This document shows positions 1 to 10,979 of a stretch of DNA of 64,000 nucleotides, one piece after another. A program made the position numbers and the translations under genes. The stretch covers positions 206,533 through 270,532 of the forward strand of contig JAJEKV010000199.1 of NCBI GenBank assembly GCA_021234155.1, in the 5' to 3' direction. Numbering within the stretch: position 1 is the stretch's first letter; each line of letters begins with the position of its first letter. This stretch comes from Isoetes taiwanensis (lineage: Eukaryota > Streptophyta > Lycopodiopsida > Isoetales > Isoetaceae). The notes below the pieces were generated by a model. The model was not told the DNA's origin and did not search any database. It worked only from the letters and a program-made list of their open reading frames with translations.

Positions 1-330
1 CTGTCGCGACCCTCTTTACCAAATGCGCTTCTACATCTTGAATCCTCTTGCAATAAAACGCACAAGCTTCCCACCAGGTCAAGGGCTTGAACTCAGCCAA
101 TCATATTCATCCAGCCATCTTTCTTTGAATTCCTTCCTAGCTTGCGTAAGTCCCTCATGCTCAACATTAAGCTCTTGAGTATGGCCCGCCATGACATCTA
201 CAATATTTGACCTGCTTGGTTCTACTTGGTTCAAAGAAGGGAGCTTCCACTTCCCCTTTGCTAATCCGGAAATGCATTTCAAGTGCACTGATTTCCGCCC
301 TTTGTTTTACCATCCTTTTTCGCTTGGAGG
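1..330 (-). pseudogene. Possible zinc-finger-like protein fragment
   Basis: An open stretch (288 down to 79) encodes a short piece with the motif FKERWLDEYDWL. This resembles the start of zinc-finger domains found in some transposon-derived proteins, where a 'W-L-x-x-Y-x-W-L' segment precedes cysteine pairs. In another frame just downstream (below 79) cysteine-containing residues ending in SAFGKEG can be read, which would fit the same domain after a frameshift. No full domain can be assembled and the window edge cuts it. I would not assign a function; it is probably the remnant of a mobile-element protein. Confidence 0.2.
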
Positions 331-3300
331 AGCCATCGACAACTTCGCGAAATTCCTAATATAAGAGCAGCATTTAATTAAGACACTCAAGTGCAAAACA
401 TTTCTAGAAAATCAAAAAAAAATACAACAAGGCTCATGTATTACGTAGATTTAAAAACAACAAGAAACACAATAGAAAGGGAAAAGCACAACAACATATA
501 TAAATTTGGTACCGGCTTCCTCGTGACTTAAGGAACAAACTCAAATGCCTCCAATATTTCCAAAGAATCAATTAAAAGCTTGCTAAGATGATACTCAGGC
601 AACCAAGACAAGATTGTCTTTTTGATATTTTAATGACTACGAATTTAAAACTCATCTCCATGTACATTCTATTACAAAACTTAAGCTCAATAAGCAAGAA
701 AAATGCAATGTAGATGCAAAAGAAATTTACCCCGATCTTGCCGGTTTTGTTGTATGTTTCCTTTATACCATAGAAGACGACCAGCCTGGATCTTTGAGAA
801 ATTAGAAGAAATGGACGCTGCTTCTTGTGTGTATAGTCACGAACTTTTTTCAAGCTAATACCCCAAAGATTCGAAGAAAGCATTAACTCAGCTTATTCGC
901 GAAAATGCATTGCAAACTAAGGTAAGGCTTTAGTAAATGCCGGTGTTCTAAGATTCAATCCTCCTCCAATATATCTTTCAAAAAATCTTTAAAGATCGGT
1001 GTTGTTGCCGGGCCATTTAGGGAGGAGAGGAACAACACTTCTCCCTCCATTTATATCGCATTTGCATAGGAGTCAAGAGCAATTCTCATTTGCCGCTATT
1101 TCACGTTGTTATTTCAAACCCGCAGCAAGGCAATTGGCCTTTTGCATCAACTTATTAAGTACCCAGGTTCGCTCAATCTAACCTAAGAGTAAACGTAATA
1201 GAAAACCTAAACCTAAAAAGGAAAGTGCCTAAAAAATAAATGCAATAGTGGTGCTCGTGGGAGAATCCGCGGAAAAAAAGAGGCGGCTTTTTTACCAAAT
1301 AATGTTCAAACCCACCAATTTCCTAAAAGCTAGAAAATTAAACGCCCACATCCGGCCAACTTTGTTAACAACCTCACACTTTTAATTTTAAATCCGCCAG
1401 ATGCTCTTTAACCCCTAGATTTCAACCAAGATCGCTTTATGACTAGCTATTCTGAGCACCACAACGTTGTATCGCGGATGCTCCCTTACTCATATACTGC
1501 ACTCATCACCGTGAGGCCAAACAGGAGTTCATCCTCTTTACCAAATTCCATGCCGACAAGGCCCCTTCACGTAATAACACCGCGAACTCCTCGATGAGTT
1601 CCAAAGTGGAAGAATGAAGGGGCCATTTTACCCCTCGCCTCCCTTCGTGGTCTACCTAGTCGCTATTTAAACATACATGTCAAGATAATAACATCAACAT
1701 CACATGACTATCACGGCGATGGCTCACCACATATCTCAGCATGACAAAGATCAAAGACATCACGGAAGTTCCCGCCAAGGCTCAGACTGAGAGGGGATGA
1801 ATCGACGCTTTGACCTCCAAAGTCACGGTGCATGCATTCTGCGACAATGGATTTGGTCGGCAATAGAACATGGCTTGGGGTAACCACCCATCCGCCTCCC
1901 CGTGTGCGTTAATTCTCCCTTGCGCAGAGTTTGAAAGTGCTGGGATTCTCATCAGGCCACGGATGCATAGCCAAAGGCTATTCCCCGGTTTCATCTCCCC
2001 TGGGCCCGATACGGGCGTAGGGATTGCCCCACCAGAGGGTTGGCGCGTCAATTAAGGTGACTGAGGCCACCGGCCTGCATCGATCAACTCCATGGAAGGT
2101 GTCCACCACCCCAAGAGGTCGGAACTCCATGCAAAGCCCTCATGCTGGAAGAGCATTAGGCCTAGTCCACAATAGTCCCTTAGGCTTTACTACCGAGGAC
2201 ATGATCAAGGAGTCGTAATACGAACCTCCTTGTAAGCCGCTTTGGCCCCTTCACCCACAACCGTGCTCGTCTCCTTGTATACAGTCAATTTAATAGTGCA
2301 ATAAAAGATGGTTGGCTAGAGCATCATACACGGCCAGGCTTTTAAGGCCCTACCCCTTCCCAATACAAGGAGTCCACAGAGATCATCATCACATGCCATT
2401 ATCATAGAAGAACTAAAGAATGAGATTTAATCTAAATCACGAGTTAGGTTCTTTAGTTATGGCTTGGTATCTAGAGATCTAGATGGTTGTTATGGGCAAT
2501 TCAATAGGCTAAACCTACTCTATTCTTCTAAGTCTAGAGGTTGATTAGACTTTTGCCAGTTCCTGACAAAATACTCCTCGACTTCGGCTTGCTCCTCCCC
2601 GCCTCGAACTCTAATTAAGGCCTTAACCGCTAGAAGATGACGCTTAGAAAGGGAAGTCGATGAGCCAGACCGGCCGCATGCACTTTGGGAGGCTAGATTG
2701 GCTCCTTGGAGCAAGCAAAACAGAGCCCTAGAAGGCCGTGGGATCTAAAATAGAAACTTGTGGTTTCCTATACTTATATATAAACTAAGGGTTAGGGCTA
2801 GGGTTTCCCATTGTATTCCTTTGAGCATGTGGGATAAATGGGTGTGGCCCACTTGCCTTGCCAAAAGGGCATAAAGTGTCCCATGGGTAAATGTGTACAC
2901 ATGGAAATGTGCACATAAATAAATGTACACCTTGCAAGTTGCCCCTAGGGTGCTACCTTGGCTGCTACACGCGTACCGACATGGGATAGACGTGATGGCG
3001 GTAATGCTGAAAAAGCGCAAAGATGATAATGCCCCGGGGACCATATACCTGCACTGAACGCCACAGCCTTCCCCACCTTGAAATGATGGGCCGCCCGCAA
3101 AGATCGTGGGTCTCCCCCACTGCTGGAATTGTTACGCCTAAGTGGTGGCATTTTGGCTCAAAATGACACCTCGGCCAGATATAGGTTTTGTATGGAAGAA
3201 AATGATAAAAAGGGCAAAGCAAACAAAAATTATAACAGAATAGTACGGTTGTTTTTGAACAGAAAAATTTACCGCCGCCCTTTGTAATTTAATCGCTGAA
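331..3300. other. Stretch without a recognisable gene
   Basis: Nothing here reads as a convincing coding region on either strand. The part around 1560-2300 is GC-richer than its surroundings and has short open frames on both strands (for example 1782-2051 minus and 1870-2055 plus) with no family resemblance. An AATAAA-like signal near 2300 is compatible with a decayed LTR or untranslated transposon DNA. A telomere-like GGTTAGGGCTAGGGTTTCCC stretch lies near 2790. I see no terminal repeats that would define an element. Confidence 0.5.
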
Positions 3301-4090
3301 CCCGCATCTCACCGAATCTGCCTTTGGCTTCTACATGTCAATTTGATGTTGGAGCAGGATAGAGCAGGATTACTTGTAATATGGCGAGGTTTTCAGTAGT
3401 AGAAGACCGCACATCGGGCCTGTGGTAATCGTGAATCCAAGTCCCCGTGGGTGGAATCTCCCTTGGTGGGTTTTGATTTGGTTTGAGCAGAACATCCCTT
3501 TGTGGATTTTAAAGGAGGAGCTAAGGGAGAAGATTGTGTTTGGTTTTCTTGGGTTCAATTCCCGTGCTCAAAGCTTTTGATTCTAACATCCGGTATCGAG
3601 CCTTTGAGTCTAAAAAGGAGATGGCATCTAATAAGATTGTTGCCCTCAATACTTGCCGCCATGTTAAGGTATATAAAGGAGGTTCTCGTTCCAAGCATGG
3701 AAGATGAAGGTTGAAAAGGCTTTGGAAGCCAAAAGGTCGTGGATTTGTCCGGCCCTCCCTCACGTAAACAGAAGCAAAGGCGTGGTTTTCGCGGAAGAAT
3801 GAAGCTGGAGAGTCATCAAAGCCGGAATCAGCTAAATAAAAGGATGCCGCAAGAGATTTAGCTCAAGCAAAAGGTATTATTATTTCAAAACTTGGCTATG
3901 GTATTGCTTCCAATTCATAGCATGGATCCAATGCAGATATGTGGCGTGATTTGTTGAATGAATATGAACAAATTTTAACCGCATCTCGAGACATAAATTG
4001 GAACAAGAATTAAGAATGTTGAAATATGAAAGTGGTCGATTTGCTGAGTTATTTGATAAAATGGACGAATATTTATGGATTTAGGGGGCC
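3300..4090 (+). mobile_element. Ty1/copia fragment: LTR edge, primer site and broken gag
   Basis: An LTR-like sequence ends near 3588 (CA). It is followed by GGTATCGAGC (about 3591-3600), a slightly altered match to the TGGTATCAGAGC site complementary to plant initiator tRNA-Met that primes copia reverse transcription. A decayed gag reading follows: an ATG-led MASNKIVALN near 3621, then in other frames a K-x-E-K-A-L-E-A-K-R-L-W-like segment typical of the copia gag N-terminus, and a late segment ending FDKMDEYLW near 4075. Frame changes prevent a continuous protein. The left LTR boundary is not identifiable and no protease, integrase or reverse transcriptase follows, so this is a 5' remnant. 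Confidence 0.5.
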
Positions 4091-4099
4091 GCAGGGTGT

Positions 4100-4600
4100 A
4101 AATTCTTTAGTGGGTACGCAAAGCTAATCGTCCGGACACGTGCTTTTATGTGTTGAAACCGCTTTTAGTACCTCGGACGCAGGACGCCCAACCGAATTAA
4201 ACAGTAATTGGCATGCACCAAGAATAGTATATGGAATCCCGAATGGCGTGGACGCTGACAGGATTCCAAAGACGCTGAACTCCGCTGGAAGGGGAGGTGA
4301 TGGATGGAGTTTCCTTTTAGTGGTTGGCGGAGGTTCCAATTGAATTGAATTAGAGAATTGGCAATACCAATTCATACAATTCAACAATTTTTGCATTGTT
4401 CCAATTGAATTCAATTTGGAATTGTAATTCGAAGCCGTGGAAATCCTCCCCGTGAATTTCAATGGAAAGCTCCCCGAAAAGCATCGATTCAACTAGAAGA
4501 AGGGATTTTTGCAAAAATCAAGCTGAAAAATAGAAGACAATCCGGTGAAAGAAAGAGCAGAGAGAAGGAAACAATCCTCCTTCCAATACCAAAGATTGTG
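4100..4600. other. Spacer with AATTGAATT-rich inverted sequence
   Basis: Between the copia remnant and the decayed transposase gene. Around 4333-4431 the sequence is built of CAATTGAATTGAATT and its complement, repeated in both orientations, so it can fold on itself. Open frames on both strands here (4124-4492 minus, 4140-4343 plus) mirror each other and resemble no known protein. Confidence 0.35.
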
Positions 4601-5650
4601 GTGTTTTTGAGTGAAAGAAGATTACAGAATCACGAAGAATTTGGAAGATTATTTCAATGAACTTACAAATACTTTTGCCTCAATGTGGACAAAGGGAAGT
4701 TAGCATCGAGATTCTTCAAAAAGATTAAAACATCTTCCACTCGATGGTGATGTAGCGGATCCAAAGGAAAATGCCCTTATGAGGGATTTAATTTTTGAAT
4801 GTAAAAGAGACTTTTCAAGCTCAAAAATATGATAGAAATATCGGGATGTTCTTCAAGCAAAAGGAGTACACCGCGAAATGGCCGTGATCTTCCACAAAGG
4901 GAGTGAATCAATCAGCAATAGCAAGGCTTCTATCTATTCCAAGAAGAACTGTGGCAAGAGCATTTCGTAGTGGCGGTGTATGCTGAATTTGAAGCGTGTC
5001 CCCGGGTCAATGCTTTCGTGAGGAGAAAAAGGTCTCCATGCACTTTCGTGATGAAGCAATAGGTAAGATAAAGAATTTTGGGATGAGAATATAGGATCTC
5101 ACTCATATAAAAACATGTGAGAAAACATGTTAGTGAAACAGGTGAAAAGATTGACCATCCTATTCATTTCTTTGGAGGTGACACAAGTAAGCACATTCCC
5201 GCCTTTTTTTTTCAGATTTTGCATGATATTGTTGTCGAACTGTGGTTATGATCGATTGCGCTTTATCTTCAATTAGAAAGAGTATCATGAGATCAATATA
5301 TGCCAAAGAACTTTTGAGAAGCTTAAAACCCAGCTATATTAGGAGATTGCAAGAAAGAGAGACTTGTCACGCCAAAGACACATGCACCTTTGATTTTGTC
5401 ATGTGCAATTAATAACATGAGGTCTCGATCCTTATGGTGTGCACACAAAGATTGCAAATGCGCATGCAGTGGTACTATGTGGTCCAGTCCAACATGCAAT
5501 GCCAAGGACAATATTTTCAAATCTACAAGCGAGTATTGGAGAAATGTGGTATGCCCCCAAAGTAGAAGCAGATGAATGGCACAAACATGCATGTTTGATG
5601 CACTGCAAGAAATGTGGTCTCAAGAGGTAAGTTATTAACATAGCTCATAT

Positions 5651-5732
5651 ATATTGTTTAACTTTTCATTTCTATGATATCTAGATAACATATCTTCCAT
5701 ATTGTTTAACTTTTCATTTCTATGATATCTAG
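5651..5732. repeat. Short direct duplication, 34 bp twice
   Basis: The sequence running from ATATTGTTTAACTTTTC to ATATCTAG occurs at 5651-5684 and again at 5699-5732, a 48-bp period. It lies inside the decayed transposase-like gene, probably in an intron or a non-coding stretch. Confidence 0.85.
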
Positions 5733-6645
5733 CTTCAATATTCTCTTATAGTACTTTCTCTAATCCACTTTATACTGGGATTCCAAAGTGTCCAAGGGAA
5801 ACAAGTAAATCATTAGGAACACCCGGTGGATTGGAAAGTTTTTGAAAAGAAGTGTTGAGTTTTGTTAGAAGGATCACGCAGAAAAATACTAATTTGTTGA
5901 TTCTACTACTTGCAAAGAAGAAGTTGTTTCTAAGAGAAACCCTAAGAAGGAACCAACTAAAGTTACAAGATTGGCCTACAAGACTGGTACCCCTTTTGAA
6001 TTTCAGGAACATGCAAGAAAAACAATGACAAAGATTTGTGCCACACAACTATAAGGGCTCATTGGCAAGCAAAACAATTCGCATAATGTTTGGCAAGTTT
6101 TGAGAAGACACAATAGTTTCAGAATTGACTTTGCAAGTAAAACTATGGTTTCAAAGTTCGCCAGAAGCTTAATCATGGCATTGGCAATCGACTGTGTATC
6201 CATTTTAGTTCATATCACTTATGTGTTTGGAAGGAAACAAGAGGTGGATGGCAATGACATATCAAGAAGAAAAGAAAAGATATGAAGCAAAAAGATGATA
6301 ACAGAGAAATTATAAAAGAGTGTCACTTCTATATTTCGTGATGATAAGTCTCATGACACTAATTTGTACAAAGATTGCCTCTTAAAACATGCCACTTGTT
6401 TGGAGGTAAATGGTATTCAATATTCCAAGCATTACGTATGGTCGATGGTTGTTCATCTCAATTTAAGTCTTCAAGACCATTCTATTTCTTGGGTAGATGG
6501 TAAGTAGATCTTGGGAAGGATATTATTTGGAATTTCTTTGCCACCAAGATGGAAAAGATGAGCATGATGGCCAAGGAGCAAAGTTGATAAAAGATTTCTC
6601 ACAAAGGAACAAATCAAGTATAATGGGAGAAAACTCGCAGCAGGC

Positions 6646-8075
6646 CGCAGATGTCGTTAGATTTTAAATGAATTCTTTACCAACAAATCATCCGATTCGA
6701 TATACACAGGTAAGTAAATCGTGACTTGTAGCACTTGAAGCAATTTAGACCCTATTTTATAGGCATTATTGTGCATGTTTTTTATGTATGTTTGGTGATA
6801 TTTTTACTAGTTTTGTACATATTGAAGGCCATTTATGTACAAATATAACTTTGAACTTTTTTTTTTTGTTATTGAATGTTTACTATTCAGACAACACTTA
6901 CAAAGATTTACAAAGTAGCTTAAGCACTTTACAAAGATTTGATTAATTGTTGCCCTCGGTGTACTTTTGGGAAATTGATCCTCATAGTATAGATAGATCG
7001 AAAAGGTATGATGCCTTAGACCCTCAAAGGGACAACTAAAATTCATTGCATCAGGCCTTTTTGATAGAGAAAACCTTTGAAGCTTGCACATAGACCTTTG
7101 TCATGTTTTTTGCATGTCTTGCCAAGAAGGGAAATGGGACTCGTGTAGCACTAAATCTCAGATAGGAGGTTGGGAGACAAAATGAGTTGGTCCCAAAAAG
7201 CGTATGCGTGAAATTCCCGACAATGAGGTTGAGTCTCAAGACGAGGAGACGGGATAGTGAAGATGATGGTGACCATGATCCGACAGTTTTCTAATGTAGA
7301 AGTAGGTGACAATTTTGGCAAGAAATGAAGAAGGCAATGATGAGGGTGTAGACTTTTATGTTCTGAAATGTATTGAGACAAAGAACACATTACTAGATGA
7401 TTTATGAAGATGGTCGGGGCAATGTTTTGGAATTACAGGTCATACTTTCTCGGCTACTATTACATAAACAATTGGAAGGAGAATTAAGTTTTCAACTTCT
7501 TTTTAGACAAACCCATCGGGCTATTAGTATGTACCACCTCGTAGGGCTTTGCAAATTTGACATGACTTTGGTGAAAGACAACATGTATAATATGGATGAG
7601 CAGACATGCTAACAAATAATGAGCAGCCCCGCCTTCAAGTTGATAAATAGCTTAGGAGCAAAGCAGATGTCGCTCGATTTTAAATGAATTCTTTACTGTG
7701 ACTCATCCGATTCGACATACATAATGGCATCAAGACTTGTAGCACTTGAAGCACTTGAAGCACTTAGACCTCAGATTTTTATAGGCATTATTGTGCATGC
7801 TTTTTATGTATGTTTGGTGATACTTTTACTAGTTTTGTACATATTGAAGGCCATTTATGTACAAATATAACATTTTGAACTTTTTTTTTTTGTTATTGAA
7901 TGTTTACTTAATTGCATAAAGACTTACAAGATTTACAAAGAAGCTTAAGCACTTACAAAGACCATTACTTGTTGCCCGCAGGGTACTTTTGGGAAATTGA
8001 TCCTCATAGTATAGATAGATCGAAAAGGTACAATGCAAATTTTATCAAAGGGACAACTAAAATTCATTGCAAAGA
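6646..8075. repeat. Direct duplication of ~400 bp, copies about 1 kb apart
   Basis: The block 6646-7055 recurs at about 7663-8075 with small indels. Both copies carry the same order: the CAGATGTCG..GATTTTAAATGAATTC start, the CATTATTGTGCATG core, a T-rich run before GTTATTGAATG, and the coding-like segment WEIDPHSIDRSKRY. The second copy is slightly better preserved in the coding part. It is either a local duplication within the decayed transposase gene or two copies of the same element inserted close together. Confidence 0.8.
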
Positions 8076-8401
8076 ATTGTGCAAAGAAGATAAAAATATT
8101 CATTGATAACTTAATAATTATATCCGTATCCAAAGGATATATCAAAATGTATACAAAATTGGCCAGCCTACATGAACAACAAAAATGGTCGGGTTGTTCG
8201 CTGACTATTTACAATTTGTTTCACCTAACTATTTACAAATTGTTTCCAGGTGTTGCAAGGCAGAAGTTGTTGATGAACTTACATCCGCCTGCTCAAATCA
8301 CCCACTTCACAAATGTAGAGTAATAGAGATCAAAAGAAACCTCACGAGGAATCAAGTAACATTGCCGCATCCAACCTCTCAAGAATGTCCGGCTACCAGT
8401 G

Positions 8402-8850
8402 TCAAAAGAAATCCACATATTGTGCTCTCTTCAATAATGTCTTCCGCTTATCATCCATTGCAAGCCGATACAACAATGGAAATGTGGAATCCACTAGCAA
8501 ACTTGAACTTGACTTAAATTCTTCAACTCTCATGCTTGTCGCAATAACAATTGTATAAGGTGGAGACAAGAATGTCTTATAAATCGAGTCATCAACCAAA
8601 AATACATCCACAATCGTATTGAGGAAATCGGCGCTGCACCTTTTCCAAAGGTTTCATGAACACCGGGTTTGTCATGTCCGTAACGGAAAGGCATTTTGTC
8701 ACAAAACTCTTGTCCCCAAATAAAACAAACCCTCATTTTAAGTAATGGACACAACTTCCGTAACACTTCATTTGTATTGAAAGAAGTCATAGATGACCAT
8801 ATAGCCAAGTCATAGTAAACACTTACCTTGTTCAAAAATTCAGAACACCA
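8402..8850 (-). pseudogene. FCP1-type (HAD-family) phosphatase fragment, frameshifted
   Basis: Two overlapping minus-strand frames together match the second half of an FCP1-homology phosphatase domain, the family of CTD/NLI-interacting protein phosphatases. The upstream frame (8835-8530) has YYDLAIWSSMTSFNTNEVL and then FIWGQEFCDKMPFRYGHDKP. The downstream frame (8611-8402) has VFLVDDSIYKTFLSPPYT, where V-D-D-S is the conserved late acidic motif, and then VDSTFPLLYRLA. A frameshift near 8650-8690 separates them. The catalytic D-x-D-x-T part that should come first is absent, so this cannot be an active enzyme. It could be a captured or inserted piece of a host gene. Confidence 0.65.
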
Positions 8851-9029
8851 AAGCCTGAATAAAACTATCTTGTTTTTTTGTATACTCTATAATGTGTGGG
8901 CGTGTATTTCAAGTTTTTCGACTTTGAATATGTTTTAACTAAAACACCATTTAGGTCCATAATCAATAGCTTTCTACTCACCATGATATCTCCTCGCTAT
9001 GTGTCGCTTTACCTAAATTCTTCACTTGT

Positions 9030-9240
9030 TGAACTGGGCCGCTCAACATCGGTCGCGCTCAACACTTGCCGCACACTTGTCGGCACACTTGCCGGGCAAA
9101 CTTGTCGGGCTCAACACTTGCCGGGTAAACTTGCTGGCTCAACACTGCTTTCAAATGTTTTGGCAATCAGACAACACAATGTTGAACCATTGTTGGCTCA
9201 ACTATATTTTTGAATAAAAGCTGGCTCAACACTTGTTGAT
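9030..9240. repeat. Degenerate tandem repeat based on GCTCAACACTTG
   Basis: Units such as GCTCAACACTTGCCG, CACACTTGCCGGGCAAACTTG and GGCTCAACACTTG recur about ten times with variation across this interval. The open frames that cross it are by-products of the repeat. No function is evident. Confidence 0.6.
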
Positions 9241-9429
9241 TTGTCAAGTGCTTGAGTCTCAAGTGTAAATTCAAGAGTCATTGGCTTCACTTTTGTTTCT
9301 CGCTTCTACTTTTTCTTCACTTTATTGATGATGTTTGATTTCTCTTTTTCATTATCAAATTTGTTTGAATTTCATGCAGACCTACATTAGAACAAAACAA
9401 ATTCAAACAACCATTACAAAGCAATTTAA

Positions 9430-10293
9430 ATTTTATGATTAATAACACTCAAATGGTTACAATGAACACTCAAATACCTTCTAATGGCTACAACACTTCC
9501 TTTCATTGATATGGAATTATCTCCAATTGTCCCTCCCGCGATGGAATCAAGGCACTAATTTTCATGTAACGACTCTTTGAGTGAGATGTATTCATTTTTG
9601 TCATTCGTGAGCATCAAGTATAGCTTGAAATAGAATACCTTCTTTTGAGTTGGAACCCCATCTTCTACTTCAACAAAGAAGAAGGGCGCAGATTGACACC
9701 AGAGATGATGCTTTCCCAAGTAGAAGCATTATTAAGTGCTACAAGTGCTTCATCCGTTGTCCGTTGCAACTCTAAACTTGTATTTTCATCAGCCTCTAAT
9801 GCATCTTTCAGATTCTTCTTGCTTCGAATGGATAAGTCCTCTTAGGTGCTTCTCCTTTCATGCTTCTTGCTTTTGCTTTTCCGCTTTTGAACCCGCGACT
9901 TTTGATTTGGGTGAAATTCTCCCTTTCTTCAATGTTCCTTCACCACTTCCATCTTCGCGGTCAATCTGACATGTGACTCGTAACTAGCTATCCCTCAACA
10001 ACATTCCTAAGGTTTTCTATAGCAGCCTTCATTCCTCATCATCCGGTTAATATAACATTATTTGCTCCAATCTTAAAAGGAGATCTTGAAGTTGAGGGCA
10101 TCGTGAGCAAGATTTCCAAGAGTTGATCCGCTATCATGTACAATGGAAGGTGATCCAGTATTTTCAAGCAATCGCCTCCTCCACAGTAATCGGCCATACC
10201 AAGCTCTAAAAATAAAGCGTAACTGGAGAAGTGAGTGCAAACAATGCATTTACCTTTAGCCAACAAAGTCAGGTACATTAAGTGATACTCATG
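9430..10293 (-). other. Possible decayed coding region left of element A
   Basis: Read on the minus strand, this interval gives several coding-looking pieces broken by stops: a lysine-rich piece (9969-9890), a piece with FYFKLYLMLTNDKNEYISL (about 9650-9570) and the open frame 10278-10039. I recognise no family. The interval was joined to 21313 onward before element A inserted, because a perfect target duplication flanks A, so it may belong with the coiled-coil frame at 21647-21354 on the same strand. Confidence 0.25.
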
Positions 10294-10298
10294 ATCAC
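10294..10298. repeat. Target-site duplication ATCAC of element A (left copy)
   Basis: ATCAC here is repeated exactly at 21308-21312, just outside the other LTR. Its placement fixes the LTR edge at 10299, where the expected TG reads CG. Confidence 0.75.
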
Positions 10299-10862
10299 CG
10301 CTTGGGGTCCGGGTTCGGGAACTCCTGGAAGACAGCTCCCCTCGGTGGAGGACCCGTGGATCTAACAGAGAGTCCGGGGGCTATGTCACGCGGATTTGCC
10401 GAAAGAGAAGAAAAGAAGAGAACAGAGCAAATGAGAGAAAAGATGATAAGCTTCCTTGATATCAATGATGAAAATACATGAGCTCGCGGATAGAGAGAAA
10501 ACCAAAAGAGACAAGACTCAAAACTCATCTAAAAAACTTATGAGCTAACTCTACTCATATATATAGTACAATGGCCTTGGGCCCAATATAGACACTCGAC
10601 CGATCCCTGCGTCAACTCGGGAGGAGGCCCGATTTAGGAATGTTGGCTGGTGCTCTGAAGTGCTCTAGAATCACGCCGACGCTGGCGGTGACGCCGTCAC
10701 TTGTCCGAGCGGCTTTTGTTGACACCAAAGGCTTTGATCGCGTGGGTTCGCCGCTTAGTCTTCGCGGAGCCTTGATGTCCGGACCCGTGGGTTGATCGAG
10801 GATCCTTGAGCTTGACCGTCAGATGTATGAATAGTCCCGCACTGTGAGGCACAGATTCAACA
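10299..10862 (-). repeat. 3' LTR of element A
   Basis: It aligns along its length with 20733-21307 (5' LTR) and with 28228-28817 (LTR of relative B). Shared blocks include GAGAACAGAGCAAATGAGAG, the GATATCAATGATGAAAATAC stretch and CATATATATAGTACAATGGCC. In element orientation a purine-rich tract (complement of 10863-10878) precedes the LTR start TGTTGAATC, as expected for the second-strand primer. Confidence 0.85.
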
Positions 10863-10979
10863 CTCCCCACCAAACCACACCGTGAAAGTGAAGAAAAGGA
10901 GGAAGCTGCTTCGGAGGGCGGGAAACCATCGGCTCGGAAGTGATCCTCACGGAGTGAGGATCGCACCATTATGGTACCG

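Larger units (their letters stand above)
4600..8110 (+). pseudogene. Decayed transposase-like gene of an unclassified family
   Basis: Several reading-frame fragments in a consistent order and on one strand point to a single broken gene. Near 5439-5630 a piece ends in W-Y-A-P-K-x-E-A-D-E-W-H-K-H-A-C-L-M-x-C-x-x-C-G, a histidine/cysteine zinc-site pattern. At 6020-6240, across frames, come an HWQAKQF segment, an ENYGFKV-like segment and an SILVHITYVF segment. At 6540-6660 a segment reads HQDGKDEHDGQGAKLIK, and at about 6960-7050 and 7985-8080 WEIDPHSIDRSKRYNA appears. I recognise this motif series from long transposase-like proteins in non-seed plants and animals whose family name I cannot give with certainty. 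Stops and frame changes are throughout, so it is not functional as read. Part of it may have had introns. Confidence 0.5.

Noticed and set aside
1782-2300. Organelle-derived insertion, suggested by higher GC and long opposite-strand frames
   Set aside because: No plastid or mitochondrial gene can be recognised in it.
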